NCBI GenBank assembly: GCA_031279415.1 | Contig: JAITIP010000040.1 | Location: 1-62,014, forward strand | DNA: 62,014 nucleotides | From: Candidatus Endomicrobium procryptotermitis | GTDB taxonomy: Bacteria; Elusimicrobiota; Endomicrobiia; Endomicrobiales; Endomicrobiaceae | Direction of reading: 5' to 3' | Shown here: positions 44,540-53,683 of the stretch, piece after piece | How the letters are laid out: each line of letters begins with the position of its first letter | How positions within the stretch are numbered: position 1 is the first letter of the stretch | Made by a program: the position numbers and the translations under genes | Notes under the pieces: generated by a model | Databases searched by the model: none | The model's input: only the letters and a program-made list of their open reading frames with translations | What the model was told of the DNA's origin: nothing

Positions 44540-44971
44540 ATGAAAAAGATAATCATTTTGTTATCATTTTTTGGATTTTATATTTTTTGTGGCTGCGTTT
44601 CAAAATTAAAATATAAAGATATAGTTTTTAAGTTGGAACAGGGTAATTTATCTCAATCTAGGCTTAGGCAAGAAAATGATAAATTATCTGCTGAGGTAAA
44701 AAATTTAGAATACAGAAATGCATATCTTCAATCAGTTATAGAAGGATATGAAGAGAGAATTAAAACTCTTGAAAAATACATAAAATCTTCAAAAAAAATT
44801 CAAAATAAAATGATTATGAAAATTTCTGTAGCCAGGCAAAAACTTAAAGAAAAGCTAAACATAAAAGAGTTAGAGCTGGAAGCTTTGCGCGAACAAAATT
44901 ACAAGCTTATTAATCGCCTTGAGTCACAATCTGCCAATCAGACTCCACAAAAGGAAATATCTCAAAAATAA
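44540..44971 (+). CDS. Coiled-coil lipoprotein
   Basis: This 143-residue lipoprotein has hydrophobic residues 3-15, then the lipobox FCGC with Cys19. Almost all of the mature part is charged heptad-like helix (KLEQGNLSQSRLRQENDKLS, KNLEYRNAYLQSVIEG and EELNIKELELEAL-type runs), so a dimeric coiled coil is predicted. No known family. The stop codon is directly followed by the ATG of the GDT1-like gene, so the two are coupled. It could be an envelope spacer or a partner of the nearby transporter; that is speculation. Confidence 0.72.
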   Translation: MKKIIILLSFFGFYIFCGCVSKLKYKDIVFKLEQGNLSQSRLRQENDKLSAEVKNLEYRNAYLQSVIEGYEERIKTLEKYIKSSKKIQNKMIMKISVARQKLKEKLNIKELELEALREQNYKLINRLESQSANQTPQKEISQK

Positions 44972-45640
44972 ATGGAATCTCTCTTAATCTCTTTCTTTCT
45001 GATATTTATTGCCGAGATGGGTGACAAAACGCAGCTTATGGCGTTGGCCTTTACTGTGAGATTTAATGCTTTACAGGTAATTCTTGCAATTTCGGCAGCA
45101 ACAATTCTAAACAATTTAATAGCGGTAACTGCTGGAAGTTTATTGTCCGGCGTTTTTTCTTTGTCAATAATAAAAATTATAGCTTATGTGCTTTTTATTC
45201 TTTTCGGATTTTGGACATTGTACGGAAATGTCGAAGAAAAAGAAAGCAAAGGAAAAAAAATTTTCATAAATCCGTTTTTTACTGTCGCAGCATTTTTTTT
45301 TATATCGGAGTTTGGCGATAAAACACAGATAGCCGCCATGACTCTTACTATGAATTACCTCGCTCCTTTCTATGTTTTGGCCGGAGCTTCTGCCGGTATG
45401 ATTTGTGCCAATCTTATAGCAATAGCGATAGGAGTGTTTTTAGGTAAAAAAGTTTCCGCAGAAACGATGAGATGGGTTTCCGCTTTACTTTTTATTTTTT
45501 TTGGCCTAGCGGGTTTTTGGAGCATTTTAAATACTGCAGGTTTTTTGAATGCTTTAATGTACGAAATAATACTTGTTTTTGCGGTGTCGCTAATCGTTTT
45601 TACGATAATAAAGATAAATAAAAAAAAGAATAAATTCTAA
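44972..45640 (+). CDS. GDT1/UPF0016-family divalent cation exporter
   Basis: This 222-residue, six-helix membrane protein has the duplicated signature EMGDKTQL (residues about 14-21) and EFGDKTQI (about 112-119), which define the GDT1/TMEM165 (MneA/Mnx) family of Mn(II)/Ca(II) exporters. It starts on the base after the lipoprotein stop codon. Mn or Ca export is the family-level function; the ion is not decided here. No Mn riboswitch (yybP-ykoY) is visible upstream, and the leader is only about 10 nt. Confidence 0.92.
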   Translation: MESLLISFFLIFIAEMGDKTQLMALAFTVRFNALQVILAISAATILNNLIAVTAGSLLSGVFSLSIIKIIAYVLFILFGFWTLYGNVEEKESKGKKIFINPFFTVAAFFFISEFGDKTQIAAMTLTMNYLAPFYVLAGASAGMICANLIAIAIGVFLGKKVSAETMRWVSALLFIFFGLAGFWSILNTAGFLNALMYEIILVFAVSLIVFTIIKINKKKNKF

Positions 45641-45733
45641 ATCAGGCAGCGATTTGTCTCCATGTTCCATCTGCCCTGTATGTGAGAGATGAATTTAAGA
45701 AATTTATACAGAAAATGTCTTATTATAAAAATC

Positions 45734-46618
45734 ATGAATGAAATAAAAAAATTTCCTTATACTGATATTTTAGGCTGGTCTGTTTCACGCTTTGACAGGT
45801 TTTCAAACTGTAAAAGGCAATATTTTTATGATTATTACGCAAAATATGATAAAGACATCCCTTTTGCAAAATTGCAATTTTTGAAATCTCTCACGTCAAA
45901 AGCGCTTGAAACCGGAAATATAGTTCACGATATAATAAGAGATGCGCTCCAGAGGTTTCAAAAAAGTTCAAAACCTATAAATAAAGATAAATTTTTTAAA
46001 TATTCTTATAATCTTGCTGAACGTTACTGCAATGCAAAGACTTTTTTTGAAAGTTATTACAATAATGAAATAGTTACCGTGCAGGAAATTTACAATAAGG
46101 TTAAACTGATTCTTGAAAATTTTATTGAAAGCGGTCGTTTTGCGTGGATTGAAAAATATGCCGTTACAGAAAGTTCCAGTTGGGTTATTGAACCTGCGGG
46201 TTTTGGTGAAACCCGTATAAACGGTTATAAGGCTTTTTGTAAAGTGGATTTTTTGTTTCCCATCGGAGATAAAATTTGGATCATGGACTGGAAAACCGGC
46301 AAACCCGATGAGAATAAGCATTCTAAACAACTTACGGGCTATTCTCTTTGGGCAAGCTATCATTTCTCAAAGCCCGCATCCGATATTGAGCCGTTAATCG
46401 TGTATCTCTCTCCCGTCTACAGCGAAAAAAGTGTTAAAATAGATGATGAAAAAATCAAATCTTTTGCCAATCTTGTCGAGTCTGAAACCAAAGAAATGTA
46501 TGCTTTCCTCTCTAATATAGAAAAGAACATACCAAATGATAAAAAAGAATTTCCTTTAACCGAGTCAACCTTCTTTTGCAAATATTGCAGTTATAGGGAA
46601 ATTTGTAAAGGCCGCTAG
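45734..46618 (+). CDS. Stand-alone Cas4/AddB-like PD-(D/E)XK nuclease with Fe-S cysteines
   Basis: This 294-residue protein matches the PDDEXK_1 domain found in Cas4, AddB and RecB. An early Cys (FSNCKRQYFYDYY) comes first, then GNIVHDIIRDAL with its conserved His and KVDFLFPIGDKIWIMDWKTGKP with the Asp and D-x-K active site. The Q-LTGYSLWA motif follows, and the terminal FFCKYCSYREIC supplies three more Cys for a 4Fe-4S cluster. There is no helicase domain and no cas or add gene beside it. I prefer the ATG at 45734, where similarity to the family begins; the ATG at 45689 is possible and neither has a strong Shine-Dalgarno. It lies downstream of the cation exporter in the same direction. Confidence 0.85.
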   Translation: MNEIKKFPYTDILGWSVSRFDRFSNCKRQYFYDYYAKYDKDIPFAKLQFLKSLTSKALETGNIVHDIIRDALQRFQKSSKPINKDKFFKYSYNLAERYCNAKTFFESYYNNEIVTVQEIYNKVKLILENFIESGRFAWIEKYAVTESSSWVIEPAGFGETRINGYKAFCKVDFLFPIGDKIWIMDWKTGKPDENKHSKQLTGYSLWASYHFSKPASDIEPLIVYLSPVYSEKSVKIDDEKIKSFANLVESETKEMYAFLSNIEKNIPNDKKEFPLTESTFFCKYCSYREICKGR

Positions 46619-46985
46619 AATCTTAAGAGTAGCTGAAAATAAACTTTTTTCTCTTATATTTTAAAAATTATTTCGGAGGCAATATAGAAAAAAACAGCAG
46701 TTTCGGCTGTGCCCGAAATAGTTTTCGCAAAACGGAATAAAGCCGGCAGAATGAGCATGACCATTTCCAACACACTTTTCATAAAAGAAAACGTCAAATC
46801 ATGCCGATATGCATAAAACTCTTGTAACCAATATACTTGATGATTACTATAAAACGTTCGGGGGTTTAGTTATTTTTGTAGTAAACAATGACAGCAAAAT
46901 TCTTTTTTACTTTATTGTTTAGAATTCATTTTAATTTATATAGTTTTTTAGTATAATCAATAAAATTTGCTTTTTTGGGGGGAGT
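46619..46985 (+). other. 367-nt gap without a clear gene
   Basis: The gap holds a small hairpin (TTTCGG-loop-CCGAAA near 46702-46720) with only a weak T-run and a GGAGG at 46674 not followed by a start codon. A short open stretch (about 42 codons, reading KKTAVSAVPEIVFAKRNKAG) without a usual start may be a gene remnant. A TATAAT at 46952-46957 without a good -35 is the likely -10 of the XRE-cupin gene. Confidence 0.4.
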
Positions 46986-47537
46986 ATGTCAGATACATTA
47001 AAACAAATTGGAGTCAGGATAAAGGCCATAAGGGAAATATCGGATTTATCGACCTCCGATTTTGCAAAAAGCCTTAATCTTGATACCGAAACCTATCTTA
47101 AATACGAGAACGGCGAAGCCGACATTCCTATTAGTGTTTTATCCGCAATTTCAAATACGTATAAAGTTGAGATGACGGCAATATTAACCGGCAATGAGCC
47201 CAGACTTTCACGAATTAATGTCGTAAAAGAAGGCAAAGGTTTGAGCATTGAAAGAAGAAAAGAGTATAAATATCAGGATTTGGCATTTAATTTCATACAT
47301 AAAAAGGCAGAAGTTTTCCTTGTTACCGTTGAACCAAGCAAAGAACCGCCTAAACATGCCTATTCACATCCCGGTCAGGAATTCAATTATATTCTTGAAG
47401 GCAGATTGAAAGTTATTTTTGAAGCAAGAGAATATATCCTTGAGGCCGGCGATTCGGTTTATTTTGATTCAGGATACAATCACACAATGTGCGCTGTTGG
47501 AGATAAATCTGTAAAATTTTTAGCAATAGTGCTTTAA
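46986..47537 (+). CDS. XRE-cupin transcriptional regulator
   Basis: This 183-residue protein has an N-terminal helix-turn-helix of the XRE/Cro type (residues about 6-62, IGVRIKAIREISDLSTSDFA). A C-terminal cupin-2 barrel follows (about 110-180) with the metal/ligand-binding pattern HAYSHPGQEFNYILEGRLKV and YFDSGYNHTM. Such regulators often sense the small molecule handled by the adjacent enzyme. GGGGGGAG precedes the ATG. The acyl-CoA synthetase gene begins 16 nt after its stop, a pairing repeated in many anaerobes, so it probably controls this operon in response to an acyl or carboxylic ligand. Confidence 0.9.
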   Translation: MSDTLKQIGVRIKAIREISDLSTSDFAKSLNLDTETYLKYENGEADIPISVLSAISNTYKVEMTAILTGNEPRLSRINVVKEGKGLSIERRKEYKYQDLAFNFIHKKAEVFLVTVEPSKEPPKHAYSHPGQEFNYILEGRLKVIFEAREYILEAGDSVYFDSGYNHTMCAVGDKSVKFLAIVL

Positions 47538-47553
47538 TTAAAAGAGGTAAATA

Positions 47554-49212
47554 ATGTTAGTAGATAAATATACAAAACAGAATTATGAGTCTTATGAAGA
47601 TTTTATAAAAAACTGCAGGATAACCGTTCCCGATGATTTTAATTTTGGCTTTGATATTGTTGATGAGATTGCAAATTCTCAGCCTGATAAAAAAGCGATG
47701 GTTTGGTGTAATGAAGAAGGCGATGAAAGAATTTTTACGTTTGCGGATATAAAAAGAAAAAGCAATCAAACGGCAAATTTCTTTAAGTCGTTAGGTATAA
47801 AAAAAGGTGATGCGGTAATGCTTATGTTAAAAAGGCGCTATGAATATTGGTTTTGCATTGTCGCTCTGCATAAAATAGGAGCAATCGCCATACCGGCGAC
47901 ACATCTTTTAACTGTAAAAGATGTTAAATACAGAGTAAAAGCTGCAAATATAAAAATGATTTTTGCCACTGCAGATAAAAGAATTATCGATGTTGTTAAC
48001 GAAGCCAAAAACGAACTTCAGGAACTCGAATATACAGCTGCAGTAAATGGTCATGCAGACGGCTGGCTTGACTATGGCGTAGAAATTGAAAAGTTTTCAG
48101 ATATATTCGACAGGCCTCAAGTCGAACACGCCGTAAATAAAAATGATATTTTACTTTTATATTTTACTTCAGGCACTACTGGTATGCCGAAAATGGTATA
48201 TCATGATTTTTCGTACCCGCTCGGGCACATACTTACAGCAAAATTTTGGCAGAATCTTGATAATGACAGCATTCATTTAACTGTTGCGGATACTGGCTGG
48301 GCAAAAGCTTCATGGGGAAAAATTTACGGACAGTGGATAAGCGGAGCCTGTCTGTTTACTTATGATTATGAGAGATTCCATGTTAAAGAATTGCTTGGCG
48401 TTATAGCAAAATACAGAGTTACGTCTTTTTGCGCTCCGCCAACAGTTTACAGACATATTATAAAAGAAGATATTTCAAAATATGATTTATCAAAATTGAA
48501 ATATGCTGAAACTGCTGGAGAACCTTTGAATCCAGAAGTTTTTTATCAATTTAAAAAAATGACGGGACTTGAGATAAAAGAAGGTTTTGGACAGACGGAA
48601 ACTGTCGTATTTGCCGCTACGTTTCCATGGATGGCTCCAAAGCCGGGTTCAATGGGTAAGCCCGTAGCAGGGTGGGATGTAGATATTGTGGATGACGACA
48701 ATAATATTTGTGAACCTGGACAGGAGGGACATCTAGTAATAAGAACTAATAAAGAAAAGCCCGTAGGATTGTTTTGCGGTTATTATAATGATGAAATGCT
48801 GACGAGAAACGTATGGAGCAATGGAATTTATGATACAGGCGACATTGCCTACAAAGATGAAGACGGTTATCTTTGGTTTGTAGGCCGTTCGGATGACGTT
48901 ATAAAAAGTTCCGGATATAGAATCGGACCTTTCGAAGTTGAAAGCGCTTTAATTGAACATCCATCAGTACTGGAATGCGCCGTTACGGGAGTGCCCGATG
49001 AAGAAAGAGGCGCCATAGTTAAAGCTACGGTAATATTGGCAAAAGGCTATCAGCCGAGTCAAGAACTTATAATAGAACTTCAAGAACATGTCAAAAAAAC
49101 AACAGCTCCTTATAAATACCCGAGAATTATAGAGTTTGTAAAAGAATTGCCGAAAACCATAAGCGGAAAAATAAGAAGGGTAGAAATCCGAGAAAATGAT
49201 GAAAACAAATAA
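47554..49212 (+). CDS. AMP-forming acyl-CoA synthetase (acetyl/medium-chain type)
   Basis: This 552-residue ANL-superfamily ligase has the P-loop [13 protein letters not shown] (about residues 205-217), [20 protein letters not shown], the hinge region [20 protein letters not shown] and the C-terminal catalytic lysine motif [14 protein letters not shown]. It activates a carboxylate to an acyl-AMP and then an acyl-CoA. The relatives I recognise are the Acs-like proteins encoded next to XRE-cupin regulators in gut anaerobes, whose substrate is often unassigned (acetate, propionate or longer acids). An AAAGAGGT Shine-Dalgarno precedes the ATG. Confidence 0.9.
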   Translation: MLVDKYTKQNYESYEDFIKNCRITVPDDFNFGFDIVDEIANSQPDKKAMVWCNEEGDERIFTFADIKRKSNQTANFFKSLGIKKGDAVMLMLKRRYEYWFCIVALHKIGAIAIPATHLLTVKDVKYRVKAANIKMIFATADKRIIDVVNEAKNELQELEYTAAVNGHADGWLDYGVEIEKFSDIFDRPQVEHAVNKNDILLLYFTSGTTGMPKMVYHDFSYPLGHILTAKFWQNLDNDSIHLTVADTGWAKASWGKIYGQWISGACLFTYDYERFHVKELLGVIAKYRVTSFCAPPTVYRHIIKEDISKYDLSKLKYAETAGEPLNPEVFYQFKKMTGLEIKEGFGQTETVVFAATFPWMAPKPGSMGKPVAGWDVDIVDDDNNICEPGQEGHLVIRTNKEKPVGLFCGYYNDEMLTRNVWSNGIYDTGDIAYKDEDGYLWFVGRSDDVIKSSGYRIGPFEVESALIEHPSVLECAVTGVPDEERGAIVKATVILAKGYQPSQELIIELQEHVKKTTAPYKYPRIIEFVKELPKTISGKIRRVEIRENDENK

Positions 49213-49425
49213 GAACGGCAGAAGACTAAAAGCTTATAAAGTTTCAATGGCAAAAAAGACAGAAATATAAAGACAGGAGTTGAGAGGCTGATAATATGAG
49301 AAACTGGGTAACTACAGCACCTCATCTGTCATCAATTCTGCTTGTTAATGCGCAGAATTGGAAGCTTGAGAATTTTGGTAAAATGACAAATTTTCCCATG
49401 TTAGACATAAAGCTGTTGCCTTTGC

Positions 49426-50526
49426 TCAACTTCTTGGTTTTCCGTCTTCCGCCTTCGTTTTTGAAAAAATAATGCAGGTTAGAATTAATGCCGTTATACC
49501 GCCAGTGAGTTTGCCGCAGAGTACGGCCAATATCATATCTTTATCGACGCTTGCGGTAAAACCTAAATGGTCTCCCAAAGCAAAGCCTGCACTTACTGCA
49601 AATGCCGAATTTAAAATTTTGCCTCTGTCGTCCATATCGTTAAATAAAGCCGCCATTGCCACAGTGTTTGCCAAAGCTGCAAAAAAACCAGCGGCAGATT
49701 TATCGTTTATCTTTAATTTGCTGCCCGCTTTCTCAAATGTTTTAGCAAATATTTTAGTCAGTATGTGGACAAGACTTAATGCTCCCGCAAGAATTATGAC
49801 TATTGCTCCTATCACCGCAAAAGCATCTTTAATAGGATACATTCCTTTAATAAGTGCAAATCCCGTAGTTGCTTCTATTGCCGCTATAACTAAAGATAGG
49901 CTTAGAAAAGCGCCGACGATTTTGCCTAAAAACAGGAATATTTTAACTGTTGCGTTTTGCGCAAAAATTAAACCTGCAGCGACCGCTGTAGAAAATAGCA
50001 TGGCGGGCACAAGATTTTTAAGCATAAACAAAATACCGAACCCTGCAACTGTTCCGCCGGCTATACAGCCGAAGGGGATAGTGATTATTCCAGCTAAAAT
50101 TCCTTTTGCGACCAGCGGTCTGCTGTTTTTGTCTGCGGAACTTAACAAAAAAGGTATTAAAAAAGATATTGTTATGCCTAGCATTGATCCGAGAATTAAC
50201 CCTGAAAAGTTTGCCGCCTGATTATCTTTTGTAAGGGAAAAGGCCAATGTGTACGCTCCGGTATCACTGCCGAGAACTGTTCCTGCAAACATGGACGGGT
50301 CTGAACCAAAAAATAAATATAACGGATTGATAAGCGGATATAATATTTTTCCGAGCGCAGGCGCAATGCATAAAGCGCCTGCCATATACATTGCAAGCGT
50401 GCCCATCGCGGAAAAAGCCTGCCTGTATTTAATACCGAGCCCGATTTTATTTCCGAAAGCGTAATCTATACCGGCAGCGGCCATAAACGCCGTCATGATA
50501 TAGAGAATAATATCGTTTATATTCAT
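49426..50526 (-). CDS. eutH: EutH-family ethanolamine permease
   Basis: This 366-residue membrane protein has about ten helices and EutH hallmarks: MTAFMAAAGIDYAFGNKIGLG at the start, FAGTVLGSDTGAYTLA, and near the end LFNDMDDRGKILNSAF with ALGDHLGFTA. EutH moves ethanolamine into the cell. No ethanolamine ammonia-lyase or eut shell gene is present. It begins 15 nt after the ABC ATPase of the DUF1989/carboxylase operon and runs in the same direction, so it is the last gene of that operon by position. It may bring in ethanolamine as another nitrogen source or another small amine; which is not decided. An inverted repeat at 49333-49360 lies downstream but lacks a T-run. Confidence 0.9.
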   Translation of the reverse strand: MNINDIILYIMTAFMAAAGIDYAFGNKIGLGIKYRQAFSAMGTLAMYMAGALCIAPALGKILYPLINPLYLFFGSDPSMFAGTVLGSDTGAYTLAFSLTKDNQAANFSGLILGSMLGITISFLIPFLLSSADKNSRPLVAKGILAGIITIPFGCIAGGTVAGFGILFMLKNLVPAMLFSTAVAAGLIFAQNATVKIFLFLGKIVGAFLSLSLVIAAIEATTGFALIKGMYPIKDAFAVIGAIVIILAGALSLVHILTKIFAKTFEKAGSKLKINDKSAAGFFAALANTVAMAALFNDMDDRGKILNSAFAVSAGFALGDHLGFTASVDKDMILAVLCGKLTGGITALILTCIIFSKTKAEDGKPRS

Positions 50527-50541
50527 TTATTGTCCAAGCCG

Positions 50542-51345
50542 CTAATTGTCGTCGTGTGAAATTAAAGCACTTATACTTTTGCGCAATTCTATGAATTTGG
50601 CGTCGTCTTTAATATCCAAATTCCGTTCATAAGGAAGATAAACCGCAATGTCGGCTTTTATTCTTCCCGGCTGCACATCCATAACATAAATTCTCTGGGA
50701 AAGAAAAACCGCTTCTTCTATATCGTGAGTAACAAAAATAACCGTTGTGCGTTCCTCTTGCCATATTCGCCGCATTAAAAGCTGCATGGAAGCTTTGGTC
50801 TGCGGGTCTAGAGCGCCGAAAGGTTCATCCATAAGCAAAACTTCGGGACTGTTTGCCAGAGCTCTTGCTATGGCGACACGCTGTTTCATTCCTCCAGACA
50901 ATTCTTTAGGATAAGAATTTCTGAAATTTAAAAGACCAACTCTGGTAAGATATTTGTCTGTTATTTTTTTTCTTTCTTCTTTTGGCATTTTTTTTATTTT
51001 AAGCCCGAATTCAATATTTTTTTCTACTGTCAGCCAAGGAAACAGAGTATAACCTTGAAAAACCATTCCTCTGTCCGCTCCGGGGCCTTCAAGAATCTTA
51101 TCATTTAAAACTATTCTGCCGCTTGTTTTGTCGTTGAGTCCGCCTATAATTCTTAGAAGCGTAGATTTGCCGCAGCCGGAAGGTCCTACAATGCTGACAA
51201 ACTCGTTTGTCAGAATTTCGATATTAATATCCTCTAAAGCCGTAACAGAATGTTTTTTACTTTCATATTTTTTTTCAATATGTCGTGCATAAATTTTTGA
51301 AGTCGCCACGCGCCCTTTTAAAATATTTGCGTTTATGCCGGTCAT
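50542..51345 (-). CDS. NitT/TauT-type ABC transporter ATPase
   Basis: This 267-residue ABC ATPase has Walker A GPSGCGKST, the Q-loop GMVFQGYTLFPWL, signature LSGGMKQRVAIARAL, Walker B VLLMDEPFGALDP and the His switch FVTHD. The sequence is of the nitrate/sulfonate/taurine class. Its ATG overlaps the permease stop by 4 nt (ATGA). With the permease and binding protein it forms an importer that in related operons accompanies urea/guanidine carboxylase, so urea, guanidine or a related compound is the likely cargo. Confidence 0.93.
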   Translation of the reverse strand: MTGINANILKGRVATSKIYARHIEKKYESKKHSVTALEDINIEILTNEFVSIVGPSGCGKSTLLRIIGGLNDKTSGRIVLNDKILEGPGADRGMVFQGYTLFPWLTVEKNIEFGLKIKKMPKEERKKITDKYLTRVGLLNFRNSYPKELSGGMKQRVAIARALANSPEVLLMDEPFGALDPQTKASMQLLMRRIWQEERTTVIFVTHDIEEAVFLSQRIYVMDVQPGRIKADIAVYLPYERNLDIKDDAKFIELRKSISALISHDDN

Positions 51346-52136
51346 TTATCCCCCCATTCGACCCAGCGGAAAGATTTTTTGGTTATAAAAGCAAAAGCTC
51401 TGTCGGTGACAATGCCCAAAATTCCTATTATTAGAATTCCCGAAAAGATGGCTTCTGTTTTTAGAACTCTCTGTGCTTTAAGTATCGCGTAGCCGAGACC
51501 TGAATTTGCCGCGACAAGTTCCGCTACCACAAGATAGGTCCACGCCCACCCTACCATCATACGCATGGTTTCAAAAAGTTTCGGCATAATTGCAGGAACG
51601 ATGACTTTCATAATTACCTGCATTCTTCCCGCTCCCAAAGTGTATGCTGCATTTATTAAATCTTCAGGGATAGAACGCACGTTATCTGCTGTCATTGGGA
51701 TAATCTGAAAAAGCGTCCCAAGAAATATCACGGCAACTTTTGCTTCTTCTCCTATCCCGACCCAAACCATTACAAGCGGAATAAAAGCCGGCACTGGCAT
51801 ATAGCGTACAAATTCGCAGACTGACTGTATAAAACTTTCAAATATTTTAAATGTTCCGCATAAAATACCGAGAGGCACGCCGAATATAACAGCTATAAAA
51901 AATCCTGTCATGATTCTAAAAACGCTTATGCTCATATTGTTCCACAGCGTACCGTCGGCGATGCTTTTGAATATATAGTCTGCTACCGCTTGCGGTGTAG
52001 GAAGTATTGTAGCTTTCACCATTCCGCTCATGCTGAAAAATGCCCATGTGCCGAACAATATTACAAATGCAGACAGAGCCGCGATAAGGTAAGCTCTTTT
52101 ATTTATATCTTTTCTTATTTTAAACAGACCCTGCAT
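51342..52136 (-). CDS. NitT/TauT-type ABC transporter permease
   Basis: This is a six-helix inner-membrane permease of about 264 residues with the EAA-type loop near AAYTLGAGRMQVIMKVIVPAI. It belongs to the nitrate/sulfonate/taurine class. I start it at the ATG 52136 because AAGGCGG lies just upstream; the ATG six codons earlier has no Shine-Dalgarno. It overlaps the ATPase gene by 4 nt and follows the binding-protein gene by 33 nt. Confidence 0.92.
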   Translation of the reverse strand: MQGLFKIRKDINKRAYLIAALSAFVILFGTWAFFSMSGMVKATILPTPQAVADYIFKSIADGTLWNNMSISVFRIMTGFFIAVIFGVPLGILCGTFKIFESFIQSVCEFVRYMPVPAFIPLVMVWVGIGEEAKVAVIFLGTLFQIIPMTADNVRSIPEDLINAAYTLGAGRMQVIMKVIVPAIMPKLFETMRMMVGWAWTYLVVAELVAANSGLGYAILKAQRVLKTEAIFSGILIIGILGIVTDRAFAFITKKSFRWVEWGDK

Positions 52137-52169
52137 AAAACCGCCTTTTTTCATTTTGCATACATTTAA

Positions 52170-53246
52170 TTATTTTAAACTTGTATTTGGTCCTTCTGTT
52201 ACAGGTCTGGTTTTTGCCAAAGCTTCGATAAATGACGGGTCAAACATGGCTGTGAAATAATCTTTGTCTTCTGGAACATCATCTATAAGATTTACGCTTT
52301 TTAGAAAGAGCGCATTTTGGTATGCGTTATAAGGGCCATATAGATAATCGTCTTTTTTATCGGTCATTTCCGAAATCATATCTTTTAGCCCATAGATACG
52401 GCCTCCTGCCATAATTTCTTTCATTGTCTGCGTGTCAACGTCTGCGGGAACCCTCATATACTCGATACTCTTATCAGGATTCTGTTTATAGAAATCGATA
52501 GCGTCAAGAAAAGCGTTTATCACTCCGGCAACGATCTGTGGATTTTTTTTGATAAGTTCGTCAGTGGCAACTGTGACGTCTTGTATAAGTCCCGGGTTTT
52601 GATTCGAAGCATACAGAAGTTTTATTCCTTTGTCAGACAATGCTATGCTTAAAGCTGGTTCCCACAATCCTGCAGCGTCAACCGCTCCAGATATGATTGC
52701 AGGAGCTGAATCACCTACACTTATGTTTACGAGATTGATGTCGGCTTCTTTCAAACCGACAGTTTCAAGAGCTTTAAGCAAAAAGAAATGTTCTATAGTA
52801 CCGTATTCTGTGGCTACTTTCTTTCCTTTTAAATCAATAAGCGAATTGATTCCCCTGTCGCTTCTTGCGACAATGCCGTCTGCACCGTTAGAAAAATCGT
52901 TTATAGCAACGATTTTAAACTTTGTACCTTTAATATACGGTGCTGGCGCATCCGGAAGCGCTATGCAAAGCATGTCAAGGTTGCCGCTGTTAAAGGCCTG
53001 AAGCGAATCAGAATAAACAGGAAACCATACGAGTTCAACGTTAACGCCATTTTTCTTAAAATAGTCTTCGCCCTGTGCGATGTAATACACAAACCAGCCT
53101 GGAAAAGCGCTGATTCCGAGCTTAATCTTTTTTGAAGAAATGCCGTTTGATGTTTCCTGCGGGCTTTTTGAACAACCTGTCAAAAATCCCGACGTAACAA
53201 CAGACATTAAAAACAATGCCACAAAAGCATAAAATAGCTTTTTCAT
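52170..53246 (-). CDS. ABC transporter substrate-binding lipoprotein (NMT1/SsuA-like)
   Basis: This 358-residue lipoprotein (LTGC, Cys at about residue 25) has an NMT1/SsuA-type periplasmic binding fold. It shows KIKLGISAFPGWFVYYIAQG, then SDSLQAFNSGNLDMLCIALP, DGIVARSDRGINSLIDLKGK and VDAAGLWEPALS. AGGAGGAAGAG precedes the ATG. The WEP motif and the operon context match the binding proteins encoded with urea carboxylase and DUF1989 genes. The ligand is inferred to be urea, guanidine or a derivative, not shown. Confidence 0.92.
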   Translation of the reverse strand: MKKLFYAFVALFLMSVVTSGFLTGCSKSPQETSNGISSKKIKLGISAFPGWFVYYIAQGEDYFKKNGVNVELVWFPVYSDSLQAFNSGNLDMLCIALPDAPAPYIKGTKFKIVAINDFSNGADGIVARSDRGINSLIDLKGKKVATEYGTIEHFFLLKALETVGLKEADINLVNISVGDSAPAIISGAVDAAGLWEPALSIALSDKGIKLLYASNQNPGLIQDVTVATDELIKKNPQIVAGVINAFLDAIDFYKQNPDKSIEYMRVPADVDTQTMKEIMAGGRIYGLKDMISEMTDKKDDYLYGPYNAYQNALFLKSVNLIDDVPEDKDYFTAMFDPSFIEALAKTRPVTEGPNTSLK

Positions 53247-53298
53247 TTTCTCTTCCTCCTTTTTTAATTGTGCGTTTTATTGAGCGTATATTCAGCCT

Positions 53299-53658
53299 TT
53301 ATAAAATCGCACTATCTTTTCTTTCTCCGGTGCGTATACGGTAAGCGTCTTCACAGGGAATCACAAAAATTTTCCCATCGCCATGAGTGTCGCTTTTGTT
53401 GGCTTTTATTATGACATCGATGACCGTCTGAACGTCACAGTCTCTCACGTACATGTCTATCAGCGTTTTCGCGTGCATTTGTGGCGCATTTATCTCTTTA
53501 TGTTCTTCGCCTATATCGTTTATGACTACCGACGTCGGCGCACCTCTCCCCTTTCCAAAAACAGTATAATTGCTCAACGCGAAAAACCCTTTTTGCGAAA
53601 GAAGATTTTTCGTTTCATAACTTTTACATGGCCTTATTATTGCTATGATTTCTTTCAT
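53299..53658 (-). CDS. NifI2-like PII signalling protein
   Basis: This 119-residue PII protein starts MKEIIAIIRPCKSYETKNLL. It has a T-loop region without the uridylylated Tyr of GlnB, and the C-terminal HGDGKIFVIPCEDAYRIRTG B/C-loop motif. It is longer in the T-loop than NifI1 and resembles NifI2, the second PII of nifHI1I2DK operons. NifI1 and NifI2 form a complex that responds to 2-oxoglutarate and ATP/ADP and blocks nitrogenase. Here the pair lies between allophanate hydrolase and the ABC importer, so it may gate the transporter or the carboxylase according to nitrogen status. GGACGG precedes the ATG. Confidence 0.85.
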   Translation of the reverse strand: MKEIIAIIRPCKSYETKNLLSQKGFFALSNYTVFGKGRGAPTSVVINDIGEEHKEINAPQMHAKTLIDMYVRDCDVQTVIDVIIKANKSDTHGDGKIFVIPCEDAYRIRTGERKDSAIL

Positions 53659-53683
53659 AAGTTTCCGTCCTGTTTTTACGGCT

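Noticed and set aside
49333-49360. 9-bp inverted repeat (CAATTCTGC/GCAGAATTG) as a terminator
   Set aside because: There is no T-run on either side, so intrinsic termination is not supported; its position between two convergent genes is the only argument.
49472-50221. 249-codon plus-strand frame opposite eutH
   Set aside because: It is antisense to a well-supported membrane-protein gene and is low-complexity Ala/Ile/Lys sequence produced by the complementary codons.
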